Shown here: in pieces, positions 36,573-48,617 of the stretch
How the letters are laid out: each line of letters begins with the position of its first letter
Position numbering within the stretch: the first letter of the stretch is position 1
NCBI RefSeq assembly: GCF_005405065.1
Contig: NZ_BJDI01000007.1
Span: forward strand, 1 to 64,000
Origin: Lactiplantibacillus nangangensis
Lineage (GTDB): Bacteria > Bacillota > Bacilli > Lactobacillales > Lactobacillaceae
Length of the DNA: 64,000 nucleotides
Reading direction: 5' to 3'
Notes under the pieces: generated by a model
What the model was told of the DNA's origin: nothing
The model's database searches: none
What the model saw: only the letters and a program-made list of their open reading frames with translations
Position numbers and translations under genes: made by a program

Positions 36573-37037
36573 TTAAGCTTTAATTTTCAAAGTCGCTAAC
36601 TGATTTCCTTGAGAAATTAACCCAGTCTGGCTAATTTCGAAGTCAGCCGCCTGTTTGCCAATCAAACCACAAGTAACCAGTGCGGATTGGTTCGCAGCAT
36701 GAATCGCATCGATCGATACGTTGGCGAGCATAACATCCGCCGAAACCGCATCGCCCACTGCAACTTGCCAGTTAACGACTTGGTCATCCAAGTTAGCCGT
36801 TAAATCACCGATTTGAACAAGATACTCACAGCCAAAATCAGCGGCAATCGTGACCGTTTGCGCCGTCACTTTTGTAATTTGACCATCAATTGGCGCGTGG
36901 ATTTCGCCTTCCATCGGTTCGATCGCAAAACCAGCTGTAATCGCCGTTTCACCGGCTTTTCTCAGATCCACATACATCCCATTAACTGGTGCAGCTAAAG
37001 TAACCGTTTGTTTACGTTGGAATAATTTCATCATCAT
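36573..37037 (-). CDS. EIIA(Glc)-like protein without active-site histidines
   Basis: A 154-aa protein with the EIIA-glucose fold signatures (APVNGMYVDLRKAGE..., GEIHAPIDGQITKV), but both histidines of the active site are gone. Where active members read GHAIG this has a TAQTV stretch (about 58-62), and where they read IHIGIDTV this has VQIGDLT (Gln75). The intact EIIA domains encoded at 41387-43264 and 58588-60570 in this window show what is missing. It cannot carry phosphate in the usual way; it may bind a partner as a decoy or regulator. ATG 37037 is chosen over 37064 because GGAGG lies five bases before it. Confidence 0.8.
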   Translation of the reverse strand: MMMKLFQRKQTVTLAAPVNGMYVDLRKAGETAITAGFAIEPMEGEIHAPIDGQITKVTAQTVTIAADFGCEYLVQIGDLTANLDDQVVNWQVAVGDAVSADVMLANVSIDAIHAANQSALVTCGLIGKQAADFEISQTGLISQGNQLATLKIKA

Positions 37038-37095
37038 AAAGACCTCCATTAAGTCAGGGTTCAATCACCGGTGGCCACCAGTTTCATCAATTTGT

Positions 37096-37113
37096 TAAGC
37101 GCTTTCTTAATTC
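37096..37113 (-). promoter_or_regulatory. Cre-like site upstream of EIIA-like gene
   Basis: TTAAGAAAGCGCTTAACA on the minus strand has the cre core (AAGCGCTT). The gene is therefore probably under CcpA control. Confidence 0.6.
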
Positions 37114-37170
37114 GTCTTTACTGTACCTTATCGAACGGGTTTCAAGTCAAGCGTAATTGTTAAAAAAATC

Positions 37171-37205
37171 AAAAAAATAGTCGACCGCTTAAAAGGGCCG
37201 ACTAA
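37171..37205 (-). terminator. Terminator after RelB-like gene
   Basis: TTAGTCGGCCCTT...AAGCGGTCGACTA stem followed by TTTTTTT on the minus strand. Confidence 0.85.
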
Positions 37206-37267
37206 CTTTGAAACTTTCGTATATTTAATAACTACTGCATAATTTGCAATCAATTTCGTACGATAAC

Positions 37268-37519
37268 TTATTCACTATCGTCATCTATGAGACCCATACT
37301 TTTGTTAAATGCCGCAATCTCTTTGGGGTCATCATTCCAAATATCTGGAAATTTTTCCTGACTCGTTGGCACAAATGGGACGTGCTTTGTTTTAATCATT
37401 TCAGCCAAAAACATTTCAACCGCCGTGCTTAACTCAATTCCTGCACTAGCAGCAACCTCTGTCGCTTGTACTTTAACTGCTTCATCAACCTGAATCGTTA
37501 ACGTCGTCTCTTCAGCCAA
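37268..37519 (-). CDS. Orphan RelB/DinJ-like antitoxin
   Basis: About 83 aa with a ribbon-helix-helix N-terminus (TLTIQVDEAVKVQATEVAASAGIELSTAVEMFL), typical of RelB/DinJ antitoxins. A TTG start at 37519 is proposed: it lies six bases after AGAGGTG and gives the family's usual opening; the ATG two codons upstream is too close to that sequence, and the frame open from 37567 lacks a site. No RelE/YafQ toxin gene is adjacent: the neighbours are a cre-controlled EIIA-like gene and a permease. It is either a solitary regulator or the remnant of a pair. Confidence 0.75.
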   Translation of the reverse strand: MAEETTLTIQVDEAVKVQATEVAASAGIELSTAVEMFLAEMIKTKHVPFVPTSQEKFPDIWNDDPKEIAAFNKSMGLIDDDSE

Positions 37520-37587
37520 TATCATCACCTCTAGTGACACTGTACCACCTGATTGCGATATGGCCACTATATTAACAATCGCAATAT

Positions 37588-39078
37588 TTAATCAATGCGA
37601 TTTTTACGCGTCCGCACTTCATACCAAATCCAGCCGAGTAACCCGAAGACGACTGGCCCCACTAACATCCAAATCGTACTTTGGATTTTACCGTGTTCCA
37701 GAATTGGTTGAATCAACGTAAAGACATTTGCCCCAAGGACGACCATGAAAACGACCCAACTAATAATCGTAGTCCAAGTCTGTGATTTGTAGACCTCAAA
37801 CGGCTTGTGAATTGCCTTATTCTGCTTAAATTTAGGGAACGCATACAGCAAGAACAGATATGGTAAAGTCATCGAAACGTTCGCCATCAGCGTCAAAATA
37901 TTATAAAATGCTGAAGCGTTCGGCGTGACAAATGAGGCCAACAAGATAATGACAATGACGACAGCACATTGGATCATCATGGCATAACTGGGCATGCCAT
38001 TCTTGTTCAAAACCGTAAACTTCTTTGGCCATAGCGATTTAGGCGTCCCCAGAATCAACGTTTTCAATGGGGAATATGTCAAGGTGAAGAAAGCACCGGA
38101 ATAGGCCAAGAACATGCCTAGCCCAGTATACCGGGCGAACCACAACCCAATCGTGGTACTCGTCGCAGTTGTTAATCCGAGTGACTGACCAAGCACATAA
38201 CCTAGGTTCTTCATCATGACATAACTAATATTTCCCATATTCGTCGATGGATCAGATAAAACGGCATCCCAATTCGTACTAAAGCCCCAGCAGAGAATCC
38301 CCAAGGCATAGCCTAACGTAATAATCACCGCTGAAATCATAATGCCACGTGGGAAAGTCTTTTCGGGATTCTTAGTCTTATCGACCATCCCACCTAAGAC
38401 TTCCAGCCCACCATAAGCGAAAATGGCAAAGACCGCAAAACTCATCAAGCCAACTGGTGCTTGATAATCTGGATTTGGTGAATGTAGCGCATGGACAAAT
38501 GGTTGTGCCAACTGGCCGTGATTTAAGGCTAAAACAACGCCTGAAACCACCAGTAAAATCGCATTGAGGCTAGTAACCGCCAAGCCACCTAAACTCGTGA
38601 CTCGGACGATCCCCTTGACCCCCTTGATCGAAACGACTGTGACCAAAATCATCCATAAACAGGATAGAATCCCAATCACTTGCGTCGCATTTAGACCAAA
38701 CATCGCAAACTTTTGCGTCTGATCACTCCCAAAGAAAGTGGTCGTAAACGGAATCCAAACTTTCGCTGATGTTGAAACCAACCAGATAATGTAGGACGCA
38801 AACCACATGAACGTGCCGACGAAGGCGAACTTCGCATTCACACTCACTTGTAGCCACTGATACATCCCACTACCATCATCCGATTTGACCGCAGCCCCGT
38901 ATTCTGCCATCATCAAAGCAAACGGAATGAAAAACAATACCGCTGCTAATAAATAAAATAGGATTGACGCGTAACCCATCAGGTAAAAAGCGACCGTACT
39001 ATTGGCAAAGCCAAACACCGTCGTAAATATCATCATGACTAACGCGGTTAACGTAATCTTATTATCTTTTTCCGTCAT
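37588..39078 (-). CDS. yjeM: Amino acid permease, YjeM-like (APC family)
   Basis: A 496-aa, twelve-segment APC-family transporter. The opening TALVMMIFTTVFGFANSTVAFYLMG and the segment YGAAVKSDDGSGMYQWL fit the glutamate/GABA antiporter-like YjeM group. It would move an amino acid in exchange for another or with protons. Single gene; 69 bases before the RelB-like gene in the same direction. The upstream 228 bases (39079-39306) hold only a small CCCTAA/TTAGGG dyad near 39250-39275 serving the next gene. Confidence 0.82.
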   Translation of the reverse strand: MTEKDNKITLTALVMMIFTTVFGFANSTVAFYLMGYASILFYLLAAVLFFIPFALMMAEYGAAVKSDDGSGMYQWLQVSVNAKFAFVGTFMWFASYIIWLVSTSAKVWIPFTTTFFGSDQTQKFAMFGLNATQVIGILSCLWMILVTVVSIKGVKGIVRVTSLGGLAVTSLNAILLVVSGVVLALNHGQLAQPFVHALHSPNPDYQAPVGLMSFAVFAIFAYGGLEVLGGMVDKTKNPEKTFPRGIMISAVIITLGYALGILCWGFSTNWDAVLSDPSTNMGNISYVMMKNLGYVLGQSLGLTTATSTTIGLWFARYTGLGMFLAYSGAFFTLTYSPLKTLILGTPKSLWPKKFTVLNKNGMPSYAMMIQCAVVIVIILLASFVTPNASAFYNILTLMANVSMTLPYLFLLYAFPKFKQNKAIHKPFEVYKSQTWTTIISWVVFMVVLGANVFTLIQPILEHGKIQSTIWMLVGPVVFGLLGWIWYEVRTRKNRID

Positions 39079-39306
39079 TATTTCGCCCCATCGTTTCTGA
39101 ATTGTTGTAAATTCCCTAACACTTAGTAAATTTACAGTTAACTTTAAGTTTATCGAAAAGACAAAATAAGGACGTTGAAATTTGATAACAAGCCGCTAAT
39201 TTCTCACTGTGATTATTTCGCCTAAATTTAATTAATTAATCCTAGTGAGCCCTAACTGACAGCGAGAATTAGGGTTAACCCACTATCTGAAAGAAGTTAA
39301 GCCTTT

Positions 39307-39852
39307 ATGAAACGCCTCTTAAAACTCAGCCTACCCTTAGTTTTGCTAGTCATCTTAGGTGGCAGTTGGTGGTTAATTAGCCACCGAACAGCACCTGCCC
39401 AAACACCACAACCGATGGCCAAGCCTAAAGAACCGCATTATCGGCCACTAACTCTGAGTGAACTAAACCACGACCCCAAGTTGACTGCCTGTAGTCTCAT
39501 TTACTACGCCGTCAAACACAGCAAGATTCAACGTTGGCAAGAAGTGGCTGATTTTAAACTCGGCTGGCAACTTGACCAATACCCCACCGAAAATGGGATC
39601 AAATCATTGGTTTGGCCGGATAAGCAGATCAAAGCTAATGCCAAACAACTCCAGCCAAACTGGTTTGCTTTATCTAAGACAGGCGCCGTGACTTACCACA
39701 GTTTTATCGTCCACTCCTTTCGCGACGACATGACACTCACCACCACGTTGCCTAAGATTATCCAGCAACTCAACCAAGATCATGCCGCCACTAAGGTTCG
39801 TCAGTTGCGGTCTAACCTAGTGATCATTGCGCACCAAAAAACTGCCAACTAG
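39307..39852 (+). CDS. Membrane-anchored extracellular protein, unrecognised
   Basis: A 181-aa protein with an uncleaved-looking N-terminal anchor (RLLKLSLPLVLLVILGGSWWLI), then a Pro/Lys linker and an outer domain of about 130 residues containing LSELNHDPKLTACSLIYYAV and a FALSKTGAVTYHSFIVHSF stretch. I recognise no family; similar small anchored proteins occur in lactobacilli. It has its own terminator right after the stop codon. Confidence 0.7.
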   Translation: MKRLLKLSLPLVLLVILGGSWWLISHRTAPAQTPQPMAKPKEPHYRPLTLSELNHDPKLTACSLIYYAVKHSKIQRWQEVADFKLGWQLDQYPTENGIKSLVWPDKQIKANAKQLQPNWFALSKTGAVTYHSFIVHSFRDDMTLTTTLPKIIQQLNQDHAATKVRQLRSNLVIIAHQKTAN

Positions 39853-39872
39853 TTTTTAGCTGGCAGTTTTTT
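39836..39872 (+). terminator. Terminator after 39307-39852 gene
   Basis: AAAAAACTGCCA...CTAG with TAGCTGGCAGTTTTTT; the stem overlaps the last codons. Confidence 0.93.
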
Positions 39873-39926
39873 GATGTTGTTAACAAGTGGCCCACAGTTA
39901 TGGCGGCAGATACCCGCGGGTAGGTT

Positions 39927-43264
<3,338 letters not shown>

Positions 43265-43278
43265 TCCTTAAAAAACTA

Positions 43279-43360
43279 AAAACCCAAGTCACCCACTAGA
43301 CGCCTGGACAGACGACTAGTGACTCACTTGGGTTTTGCCTAATCTAATAGTTACAATCCC
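43279..43360 (-). promoter_or_regulatory. RAT antiterminator overlapping terminator before bglP
   Basis: GGGATTGTAACTATTAGATTAGGCAAAACCC (shown in parts: GGATTGTAACTATTAG and GGCAAAACCC) at 43330-43360 on the minus strand matches the RAT consensus bound by BglG/LicT proteins. Its 3' end overlaps a strong terminator stem, AACCCAAGTGAGTCACTAG with CTAGTGGGTGACTTGGGTT, followed by a T-run (43279-43338). Confidence 0.93.
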
Positions 43361-43364
43361 GATA

Positions 43365-44210
43365 TTATTCTGCTTCGTTCAACATCCGTTGAATGTGAAT
43401 CGTTAAATAAATTTGTTCATTCATCGACACCGGTTGTGCCGTCGTTTTCTGAATGAACGTCACAATTTTAGCCACACAAGCAAAGGCGCGTGAATATTTT
43501 TGTGACACGTGTTCAAATAAGAATTCGTCTTCTGCTCCGGCCGACTTATCCGCTTGCTTCAACGTCAACCGCTCGGCAAAGAACCGTAAATGGACTAAGA
43601 ACCGTTGCAACCTCAGGCTATCTTCGCTCATCGTCAACGATAATTGATATTTCACAATATTCAAAACATCATTGATCAACTTGGTCATTGCCAGCGTTTG
43701 GTCGCCCGTTGAATGTGCCATGCTATTTTCGACGAATTTCATCGCGATAAACCCAGCTTCATCTTCAGGTAACTGCACCGCGAACCGGTTCGCAATTAGC
43801 GTTAAAGCTTGCCGACCAACCTCGTATTCCTGGTGATAGATCCGTTTGATTTCCCACAAGATCTCATTTTTGATGTCCATCTGACGTTGATGCCGATAGA
43901 CCGCAAAATGAATATGATCAGTCAAGGAAATCAACAAGTAGCCGTTAAATTTCGTTTTGAGCTGCTGCTCCGCTAAATCAATAATTTCAGACGTTAGTTC
44001 GAAGTATTCAGGCTCAATATCGCTCATCAACGACTGGAAGTTCGCCAGCCAATTGTCGGCAGTCGGTGTATAGGTTTTAGTCACTAGGCTTTCATCAACC
44101 GGATCCCCAGTTTTCTTTTGAAAACCGAGACCCTTGCCGATTAAAACCACTTCGTGATCCTGCTGTTCAGCAAGCAGCACATTGTTGTTAAAAACTTTCT
44201 TGATTCGCAT
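43365..44210 (-). CDS. licT: BglG/LicT-family transcription antiterminator
   Basis: A 281-aa antiterminator with an RNA-binding CAT domain (about 1-60, starting MRIKKVFNNNVLLA) and two PRD domains with regulatory His residues (around 70-165 and 175-280, for example in LISLTDHIHFAVYRH and YLTIHIQRM). Bound to RAT RNA it opens terminators so that the permease and GH1 are expressed when beta-glucosides are present. Its own leader also carries a RAT and terminator (44230-44341), so it is feed-forward controlled. Confidence 0.93.
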   Translation of the reverse strand: MRIKKVFNNNVLLAEQQDHEVVLIGKGLGFQKKTGDPVDESLVTKTYTPTADNWLANFQSLMSDIEPEYFELTSEIIDLAEQQLKTKFNGYLLISLTDHIHFAVYRHQRQMDIKNEILWEIKRIYHQEYEVGRQALTLIANRFAVQLPEDEAGFIAMKFVENSMAHSTGDQTLAMTKLINDVLNIVKYQLSLTMSEDSLRLQRFLVHLRFFAERLTLKQADKSAGAEDEFLFEHVSQKYSRAFACVAKIVTFIQKTTAQPVSMNEQIYLTIHIQRMLNEAE

Positions 44211-44229
44211 GCCTCACGCCCCTCGACTC

Positions 44230-44341
44230 TTGGCCCAAAATTAAAAACCCAACAATTTTGTGACCAGTGATAGTTACTAGTATATCACCGGTATTCAAAA
44301 TCATCAGGTTTTGCCCACTAACGTGTTAGCGGTAACAATCC
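44230..44341 (-). promoter_or_regulatory. RAT antiterminator and terminator in licT leader
   Basis: The RAT element GGATTGTTACCGCTAAC...GTTAGTGGGCAAAACC (44307-44341, minus strand) overlaps the start of a terminator stem (AACCTGATGATTTTG...CAAAATTGTTGGGTTTTT, with an inner CCGGTGATA/TATCACTGG). Confidence 0.9.
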
Positions 44342-44357
44342 TTATTTACAGTTATTT

Positions 44358-44386
44358 AGTATAACGGCGCGCGAAAACGATTGCAA
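44358..44386 (-). promoter_or_regulatory. Promoter of licT-bglP-GH1 operon
   Basis: TTGCAA (44381-44386) and TATACT (44358-44363) with 17-base spacing on the minus strand. Transcription should start just ahead of the RAT. A partial cre (TGAAAGCGCAAA, about 44394-44406) lies upstream. Confidence 0.85.
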
Positions 44387-44561
44387 GGATTTTATTTGCG
44401 CTTTCAAGTCTCACTCTAAAGTCACAAGCAACAAACATCGTCAGCACGCGGACTAGGCCAATTTAGAAGTTGGAAAATTAATTATTGTATGACAAATTGG
44501 CACAGTTAAAATCGTTGGTTTATGAAAAAGAAACTTTTCTTCCATGAATGACTAGTCACAT

Positions 44562-44595
44562 AAAAAGCCGCGACCCCATAACTCAGATCGCGGCT
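44562..44595 (-). terminator. Terminator after AbrB-DUF998 gene
   Basis: AGCCGCGA/TCGCGGCT stem with T-run on the minus strand, just past the stop codon. 44211-44600 otherwise holds the licT leader and promoter. Confidence 0.92.
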
Positions 44596-44600
44596 AGTAC

Positions 44601-45761
44601 TTATTTTTTAGTAATCGTACTTTCAATTCCAGTATCGATCAAGGCTTCAATGCGATCTAATAGCATCAATAACCAGCCAAACGCCATCAAGAAACCAATC
44701 ACTTCGAAAGCTGTTAGCGAGAAATAGCCAATCCCTTGAAAGAGAATTTCAGCGACAACTAACGCCCCACCGACACCATAAGATAAATATAGAAAGTCCT
44801 TGGAGACATTTGGCAGTAGCCAGCGAATCCCGACAATTAGCGCAATAATCAAATAAACTAACGTAATCGCAAATTGGTCATGCACATCATGCGACCAAGC
44901 ATTGTTAGGAAAAACGCCTACTAGGCCCAGATCAACCGCGGTCACCGTCAACAAAACTCGCAAAACAAACAACCGTCGTGATCGTGGAAATGAGCTATGC
45001 AGACTAACAAATAAGTAATCGACTAATGCAATCATCAATAGTGCCGCAAAAATCAAAGTGGCATTAAAGCCCCAGCCACTGGACGCATTTTTCGTGCCTA
45101 AAAAGCTTAAATTGTGTTGCCACCAATAGCGTTGGTTATTCACCGCCATCGAAATCGCGACCCCACTAATAATCACCAGTGTGAGCACCGTTGAAAGTAG
45201 ACTGGCATCCACAATCAATGATAAATACACCATCGCAAAGTTCGTGACCAGTCCAAAGACAAATAAAATTATACTAGCGGTAAAGAAGTCAAAGGTCGCC
45301 CCGTTGAAAATCACGCCCAATAACCACATCGCCCCAATCAAGACCAATGCCAAAATTAAGGCAAAGGACAACACAATCACCGGAAAGTTTCGCCAATAAA
45401 TATTTTTAATAAAATGGTTATGCGGGTTATTACGGTCATGAATAAAGAAGCCCGCAAATAAGATGATTCCCATGACGACCCCAATTAAAATAATTGCCGT
45501 TGCCAATGAATTGTCGCCACTCAATTGAACGTATTTAATATGCTGTGTTAAACAATAAACGTAATAACCAACACTGGCGAGAATGGCCATCATCACTGGC
45601 CAAACCCAGACGCGTTTTTGAAAAATGCTCAAGCGCGAGTCTTCAAACTGAACGACCAGCCGACCGCGTTTGACCACAAGCTTGGCCGAGTCCTGGTCTT
45701 TTAGTTGAAAATGTTCCCCAATTTCTGCCGGGATGGTAAGTTGATAATCCTGCTTTTTCAT
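44601..45761 (-). CDS. AbrB-like N-terminus fused to DUF998 membrane protein
   Basis: A 386-aa protein. The first 45 residues (YQLTIPAEIGEHFQLKDQDSAKLVVKRGRLVVQF) look like a SpoVT/AbrB swapped-hairpin domain. The rest is a membrane domain of about 10 segments; the last six carry DUF998 features (QHNLSFLGTKNASSG, LVGVFPNNAWSHDVHDQF). The AbrB-like part would be cytoplasmic. Function unknown; such a fusion could tie DNA or protein binding to a membrane state. GGAGG lies before the ATG. Confidence 0.75.
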   Translation of the reverse strand: MKKQDYQLTIPAEIGEHFQLKDQDSAKLVVKRGRLVVQFEDSRLSIFQKRVWVWPVMMAILASVGYYVYCLTQHIKYVQLSGDNSLATAIILIGVVMGIILFAGFFIHDRNNPHNHFIKNIYWRNFPVIVLSFALILALVLIGAMWLLGVIFNGATFDFFTASIILFVFGLVTNFAMVYLSLIVDASLLSTVLTLVIISGVAISMAVNNQRYWWQHNLSFLGTKNASSGWGFNATLIFAALLMIALVDYLFVSLHSSFPRSRRLFVLRVLLTVTAVDLGLVGVFPNNAWSHDVHDQFAITLVYLIIALIVGIRWLLPNVSKDFLYLSYGVGGALVVAEILFQGIGYFSLTAFEVIGFLMAFGWLLMLLDRIEALIDTGIESTITKK

Positions 45762-45842
45762 TAAATCCTCCGCGTGTTCTGTTCATTTCATAAAGCTAAT
45801 TATAGCAAATTATGACGTTAACATTAGCTTAGTTGACACGAT

Positions 45843-45878
45843 AAAAAAGAAACAGCACGATCGGCTGTTTCTTTTTTA
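45843..45878 (-). terminator. Terminator after BspA-WxL surface protein gene
   Basis: AAAGAAACAGC...GCTGTTTCTTT stem followed by T-run on the minus strand, overlapping the stop codon. Confidence 0.9.
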
Positions 45879-47567
45879 ATTATTAGCGACGGTTTTAGCT
45901 AACGTCCAAGTCAAGGTTGCTTGATAATTATCCTGACGAGCAGTGCCCGCTGGGACTTTAAGTTGTAATCCCGTTTCGGCATTAGTCCAACTATCAGAAA
46001 GATTGATGGGTTCATGACTAGTGGTCTGCTGAGTCTCAATAATTGCCGGTGTCCCCGGTTGCAAGGTGACTAACTGACCGTTACTCGATTGGTAACTCAA
46101 GGTTGCTGCCAAACTTGCACCTTTACCGTTACCAACAAAACCAGTCGCGGCTAATTTCGCCGATAGCTGCCAATAAGATTGCAGCTTGCCATTATTTTGA
46201 ATCGTTAAGTCGCCAGTACGACTGGTCACCGGATAAGTCGCTGTTCCGGCAGTGATCATATGTTGACCGAAGTCGATACTAGTTGGAACCGATTTGAAAA
46301 ATAGGTCACCGGTGTACACATAAGTCACCGTCGTTGTACCAGTCGTATAGGTGCCAGTCGCATTAGTTGGCTTATTTTGCAAAGTGTAACCACTAACAGT
46401 TGGGGCCGTGGTCGTATAGGTTGTCCCAATCGTGCCAGCCATCAACTGTGAATCTGCAAGTTGATGCCCATCTTCATCCACAAAATTGACCATCACTAAT
46501 GGCGTCGTATCCCAATAATAATCGCCAGCCATGGTTGACCCGGCGTACTTCGCCATTAAGTCGGCAGAAGTGTATGTCTCCGTGGTCCCCGCTCTAACCC
46601 ATTTAGTCGCAGGTGCCGTTGGTTCTGGTAACGATGTGCCACTAATTTTAGTTTGTTTGCCAAGTTTTAAATGACTCAACGTACGCGTGTAAGTAAACAT
46701 GCTAGCGGTTTTGGCGTCAGCTAACATCTGCCAGCCTGACAAATCTAGTGAAGTTAACGCTGTCCCAGAAAACATATTACTGAACATTTCCACATGACTG
46801 ACATTCCAATTTGAGACATCCAACGTTTTTAACTTACTACAAGTCATAAATAGGCCACCCATCTGAGTGACTTGGCTAAGATTCCACCGGCTAACATCAA
46901 GGCTTTCAAGCGAATAACAGCTGTAAAACATACTGTTCATTAGTTTCAAATGACTAAAATCTGCTTGAGCCAAATCTAACGTGGTCAATCTCCCATCCAT
47001 ATAAAACATTGCAGTCGTATCGACAACGTTAGAAAAATCCATTTTATCAAGATTTTCTATACTAGTTAAATTAGTTAAACTATAAAAAAGATATCTGTAA
47101 CTAGCCCCAGGATCAGCTACGATTGGACCTTCAATCACAATTTTTTTAATCGACGTAGCAATTGCGTCCCATGGCGAAACCATGTCGTAAGCTGCCAATG
47201 ACGTTCCAAAATTACCACCACTTAAATCCAATTCACTACCATTAAGTTTCCAAGTAACGGTGCCCAATACACCACTAGTCGCAGTTGCAGCTTTAGTTAA
47301 AGCTTGACGGTTCGGTCTAACTGAGCTAGCAGCGCTTTTAGTGGACGCGGTTGTCTCGGAACTCTTACTAGTTGTTACGGCAGAATTCGCTAAACTCATG
47401 CCGCTCGTACTACTTGCAGACAACTTAGCCGCGTCACTTTGAAGCTTGGTCTGTTCCGCCGTACTGATTTCAGTCGCAGCGGCTACTTTTAGTTGCGCTG
47501 GACCAACTAATACCCCAGCCAGCACTGTGACAACACTTAACTCAATTATCTTAGCTATTCGCCCCAT
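45876..47567 (-). CDS. Cell-surface protein: BspA-type repeats, MucBP, WxL
   Basis: A 563-aa secreted protein: signal peptide (about 1-32), a Ser/Thr-rich region, BspA-like DUF285 leucine-rich repeats (about 130-320, repeating patterns such as LTTLDLAQADFSHL and LKTLDVSNWNVSHV), a MucBP-like module (about 355-420) and a C-terminal WxL domain (about 425-560) with YWQL and LTWTLA. WxL domains attach to the peptidoglycan. It probably binds host or plant surface polymers or proteins. Unlike usual WxL genes it stands alone, without DUF916 partners nearby; those begin at 61751. Confidence 0.9.
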   Translation of the reverse strand: MGRIAKIIELSVVTVLAGVLVGPAQLKVAAATEISTAEQTKLQSDAAKLSASSTSGMSLANSAVTTSKSSETTASTKSAASSVRPNRQALTKAATATSGVLGTVTWKLNGSELDLSGGNFGTSLAAYDMVSPWDAIATSIKKIVIEGPIVADPGASYRYLFYSLTNLTSIENLDKMDFSNVVDTTAMFYMDGRLTTLDLAQADFSHLKLMNSMFYSCYSLESLDVSRWNLSQVTQMGGLFMTCSKLKTLDVSNWNVSHVEMFSNMFSGTALTSLDLSGWQMLADAKTASMFTYTRTLSHLKLGKQTKISGTSLPEPTAPATKWVRAGTTETYTSADLMAKYAGSTMAGDYYWDTTPLVMVNFVDEDGHQLADSQLMAGTIGTTYTTTAPTVSGYTLQNKPTNATGTYTTGTTTVTYVYTGDLFFKSVPTSIDFGQHMITAGTATYPVTSRTGDLTIQNNGKLQSYWQLSAKLAATGFVGNGKGASLAATLSYQSSNGQLVTLQPGTPAIIETQQTTSHEPINLSDSWTNAETGLQLKVPAGTARQDNYQATLTWTLAKTVANN

Positions 47568-47702
47568 GATAGTCGCCCCCCTACTGGCTAATTTGTAAAA
47601 CTAACTAATCAATTAATATGTATTAATCAAAATTATTATTGACCCCATCAACTATTTTAACACGTTATGTTAGCATTGATAAACGCTTATGCATTTTCCG
47701 AC

Positions 47703-47735
47703 AAAAAAGGCCAACCCAGTAGTCGAGTTGACCTA
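47703..47735 (-). terminator. Terminator after aldo-keto reductase pair
   Basis: GGTCAAC/GTTGGCC stem and T-run on the minus strand, downstream of the second reductase gene. Confidence 0.8.
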
Positions 47736-47751
47736 AATTTAATCGATTCAC

Positions 47752-48612
47752 TTAATCATTGGCATGGACATCAAACGCGTCTAACAGCATTTCTTTCACA
47801 CCGTCAGCGTCTGGATCATGTTGACCTTTACCCGTATCTAATTGTTCGATGGCACTCATTTCAGCTGGCTCAAGTTTGAAATCAAAAATATCCAAATTAC
47901 TCTTAATCCGGGCCACATGAACGGACTTAGGAAAGACGATCACACCACTTTGATTTTCAAAGCGCAAAATAATCTGACCAACATCTTTGCCATACTTTTT
48001 AGCCAGTGCCGTAATCACTGGGTCGTTTAACAAGGCTTGATTGCCTTGACCTAAAGGTGCCCAGGCTTCTAGCTTCACATCATCCGCAGCTAATAACTCC
48101 CGCAATGGTTTTTGTTGAAAATACGGGTTAAATTCTACCTGGTTAACTGCTGGCTTGCTAGCAAACTCTGGCACAAACTTTTGCCAAATCTTCGGCGTCA
48201 TATTCGACACCCCGATGGACTTGAGCTTACCGGCTTGCTTGGCCGCTTCCATTGCGCGCCAAGCACCTGGAACATCGCCATAAGGTTGATGGATCAAATA
48301 GAGATCCAGATAGTCTAAGCCTAATTTTGTTAAGGAACTATCAATCGCTTTAGTGGCAGCGTCAAAGCCAAAATCTTGTAACCATAATTTACTCGTCACC
48401 CAAACTTGGTCGCGTGGAATCCCACTGGCCTTAATCGCTTGGCCGACTTCCGCTTCATTAAAGTAAGCTACGGCAGTATCAATATGCCGATAGCCAAGTT
48501 TCAAGGCTTCGCTAACGGCAGCATAAGTTGACCCATCGTTCGGGATTTGGAACGTGCCAAATCCGATTGCTGGAATCTCATTGCCATCATTTAACCTAAT
48601 TGTTGGTGTCAT
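47752..48612 (-). CDS. Aldo-keto reductase (second of pair)
   Basis: A 286-aa NADPH-dependent aldo-keto reductase that reduces aldehydes or ketones of sugars or other carbonyls. Family motifs: GFGTFQIPN, the active-site Asp and Tyr in HIDTAVAYFNE, Lys in WVTSKLW, and His in YLIHQPYG. It starts five bases after the other reductase gene, with which it shares the same motif layout, so the pair arose by duplication. Confidence 0.93.
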   Translation of the reverse strand: MTPTIRLNDGNEIPAIGFGTFQIPNDGSTYAAVSEALKLGYRHIDTAVAYFNEAEVGQAIKASGIPRDQVWVTSKLWLQDFGFDAATKAIDSSLTKLGLDYLDLYLIHQPYGDVPGAWRAMEAAKQAGKLKSIGVSNMTPKIWQKFVPEFASKPAVNQVEFNPYFQQKPLRELLAADDVKLEAWAPLGQGNQALLNDPVITALAKKYGKDVGQIILRFENQSGVIVFPKSVHVARIKSNLDIFDFKLEPAEMSAIEQLDTGKGQHDPDADGVKEMLLDAFDVHAND

Positions 48613-48617
48613 CTTGG

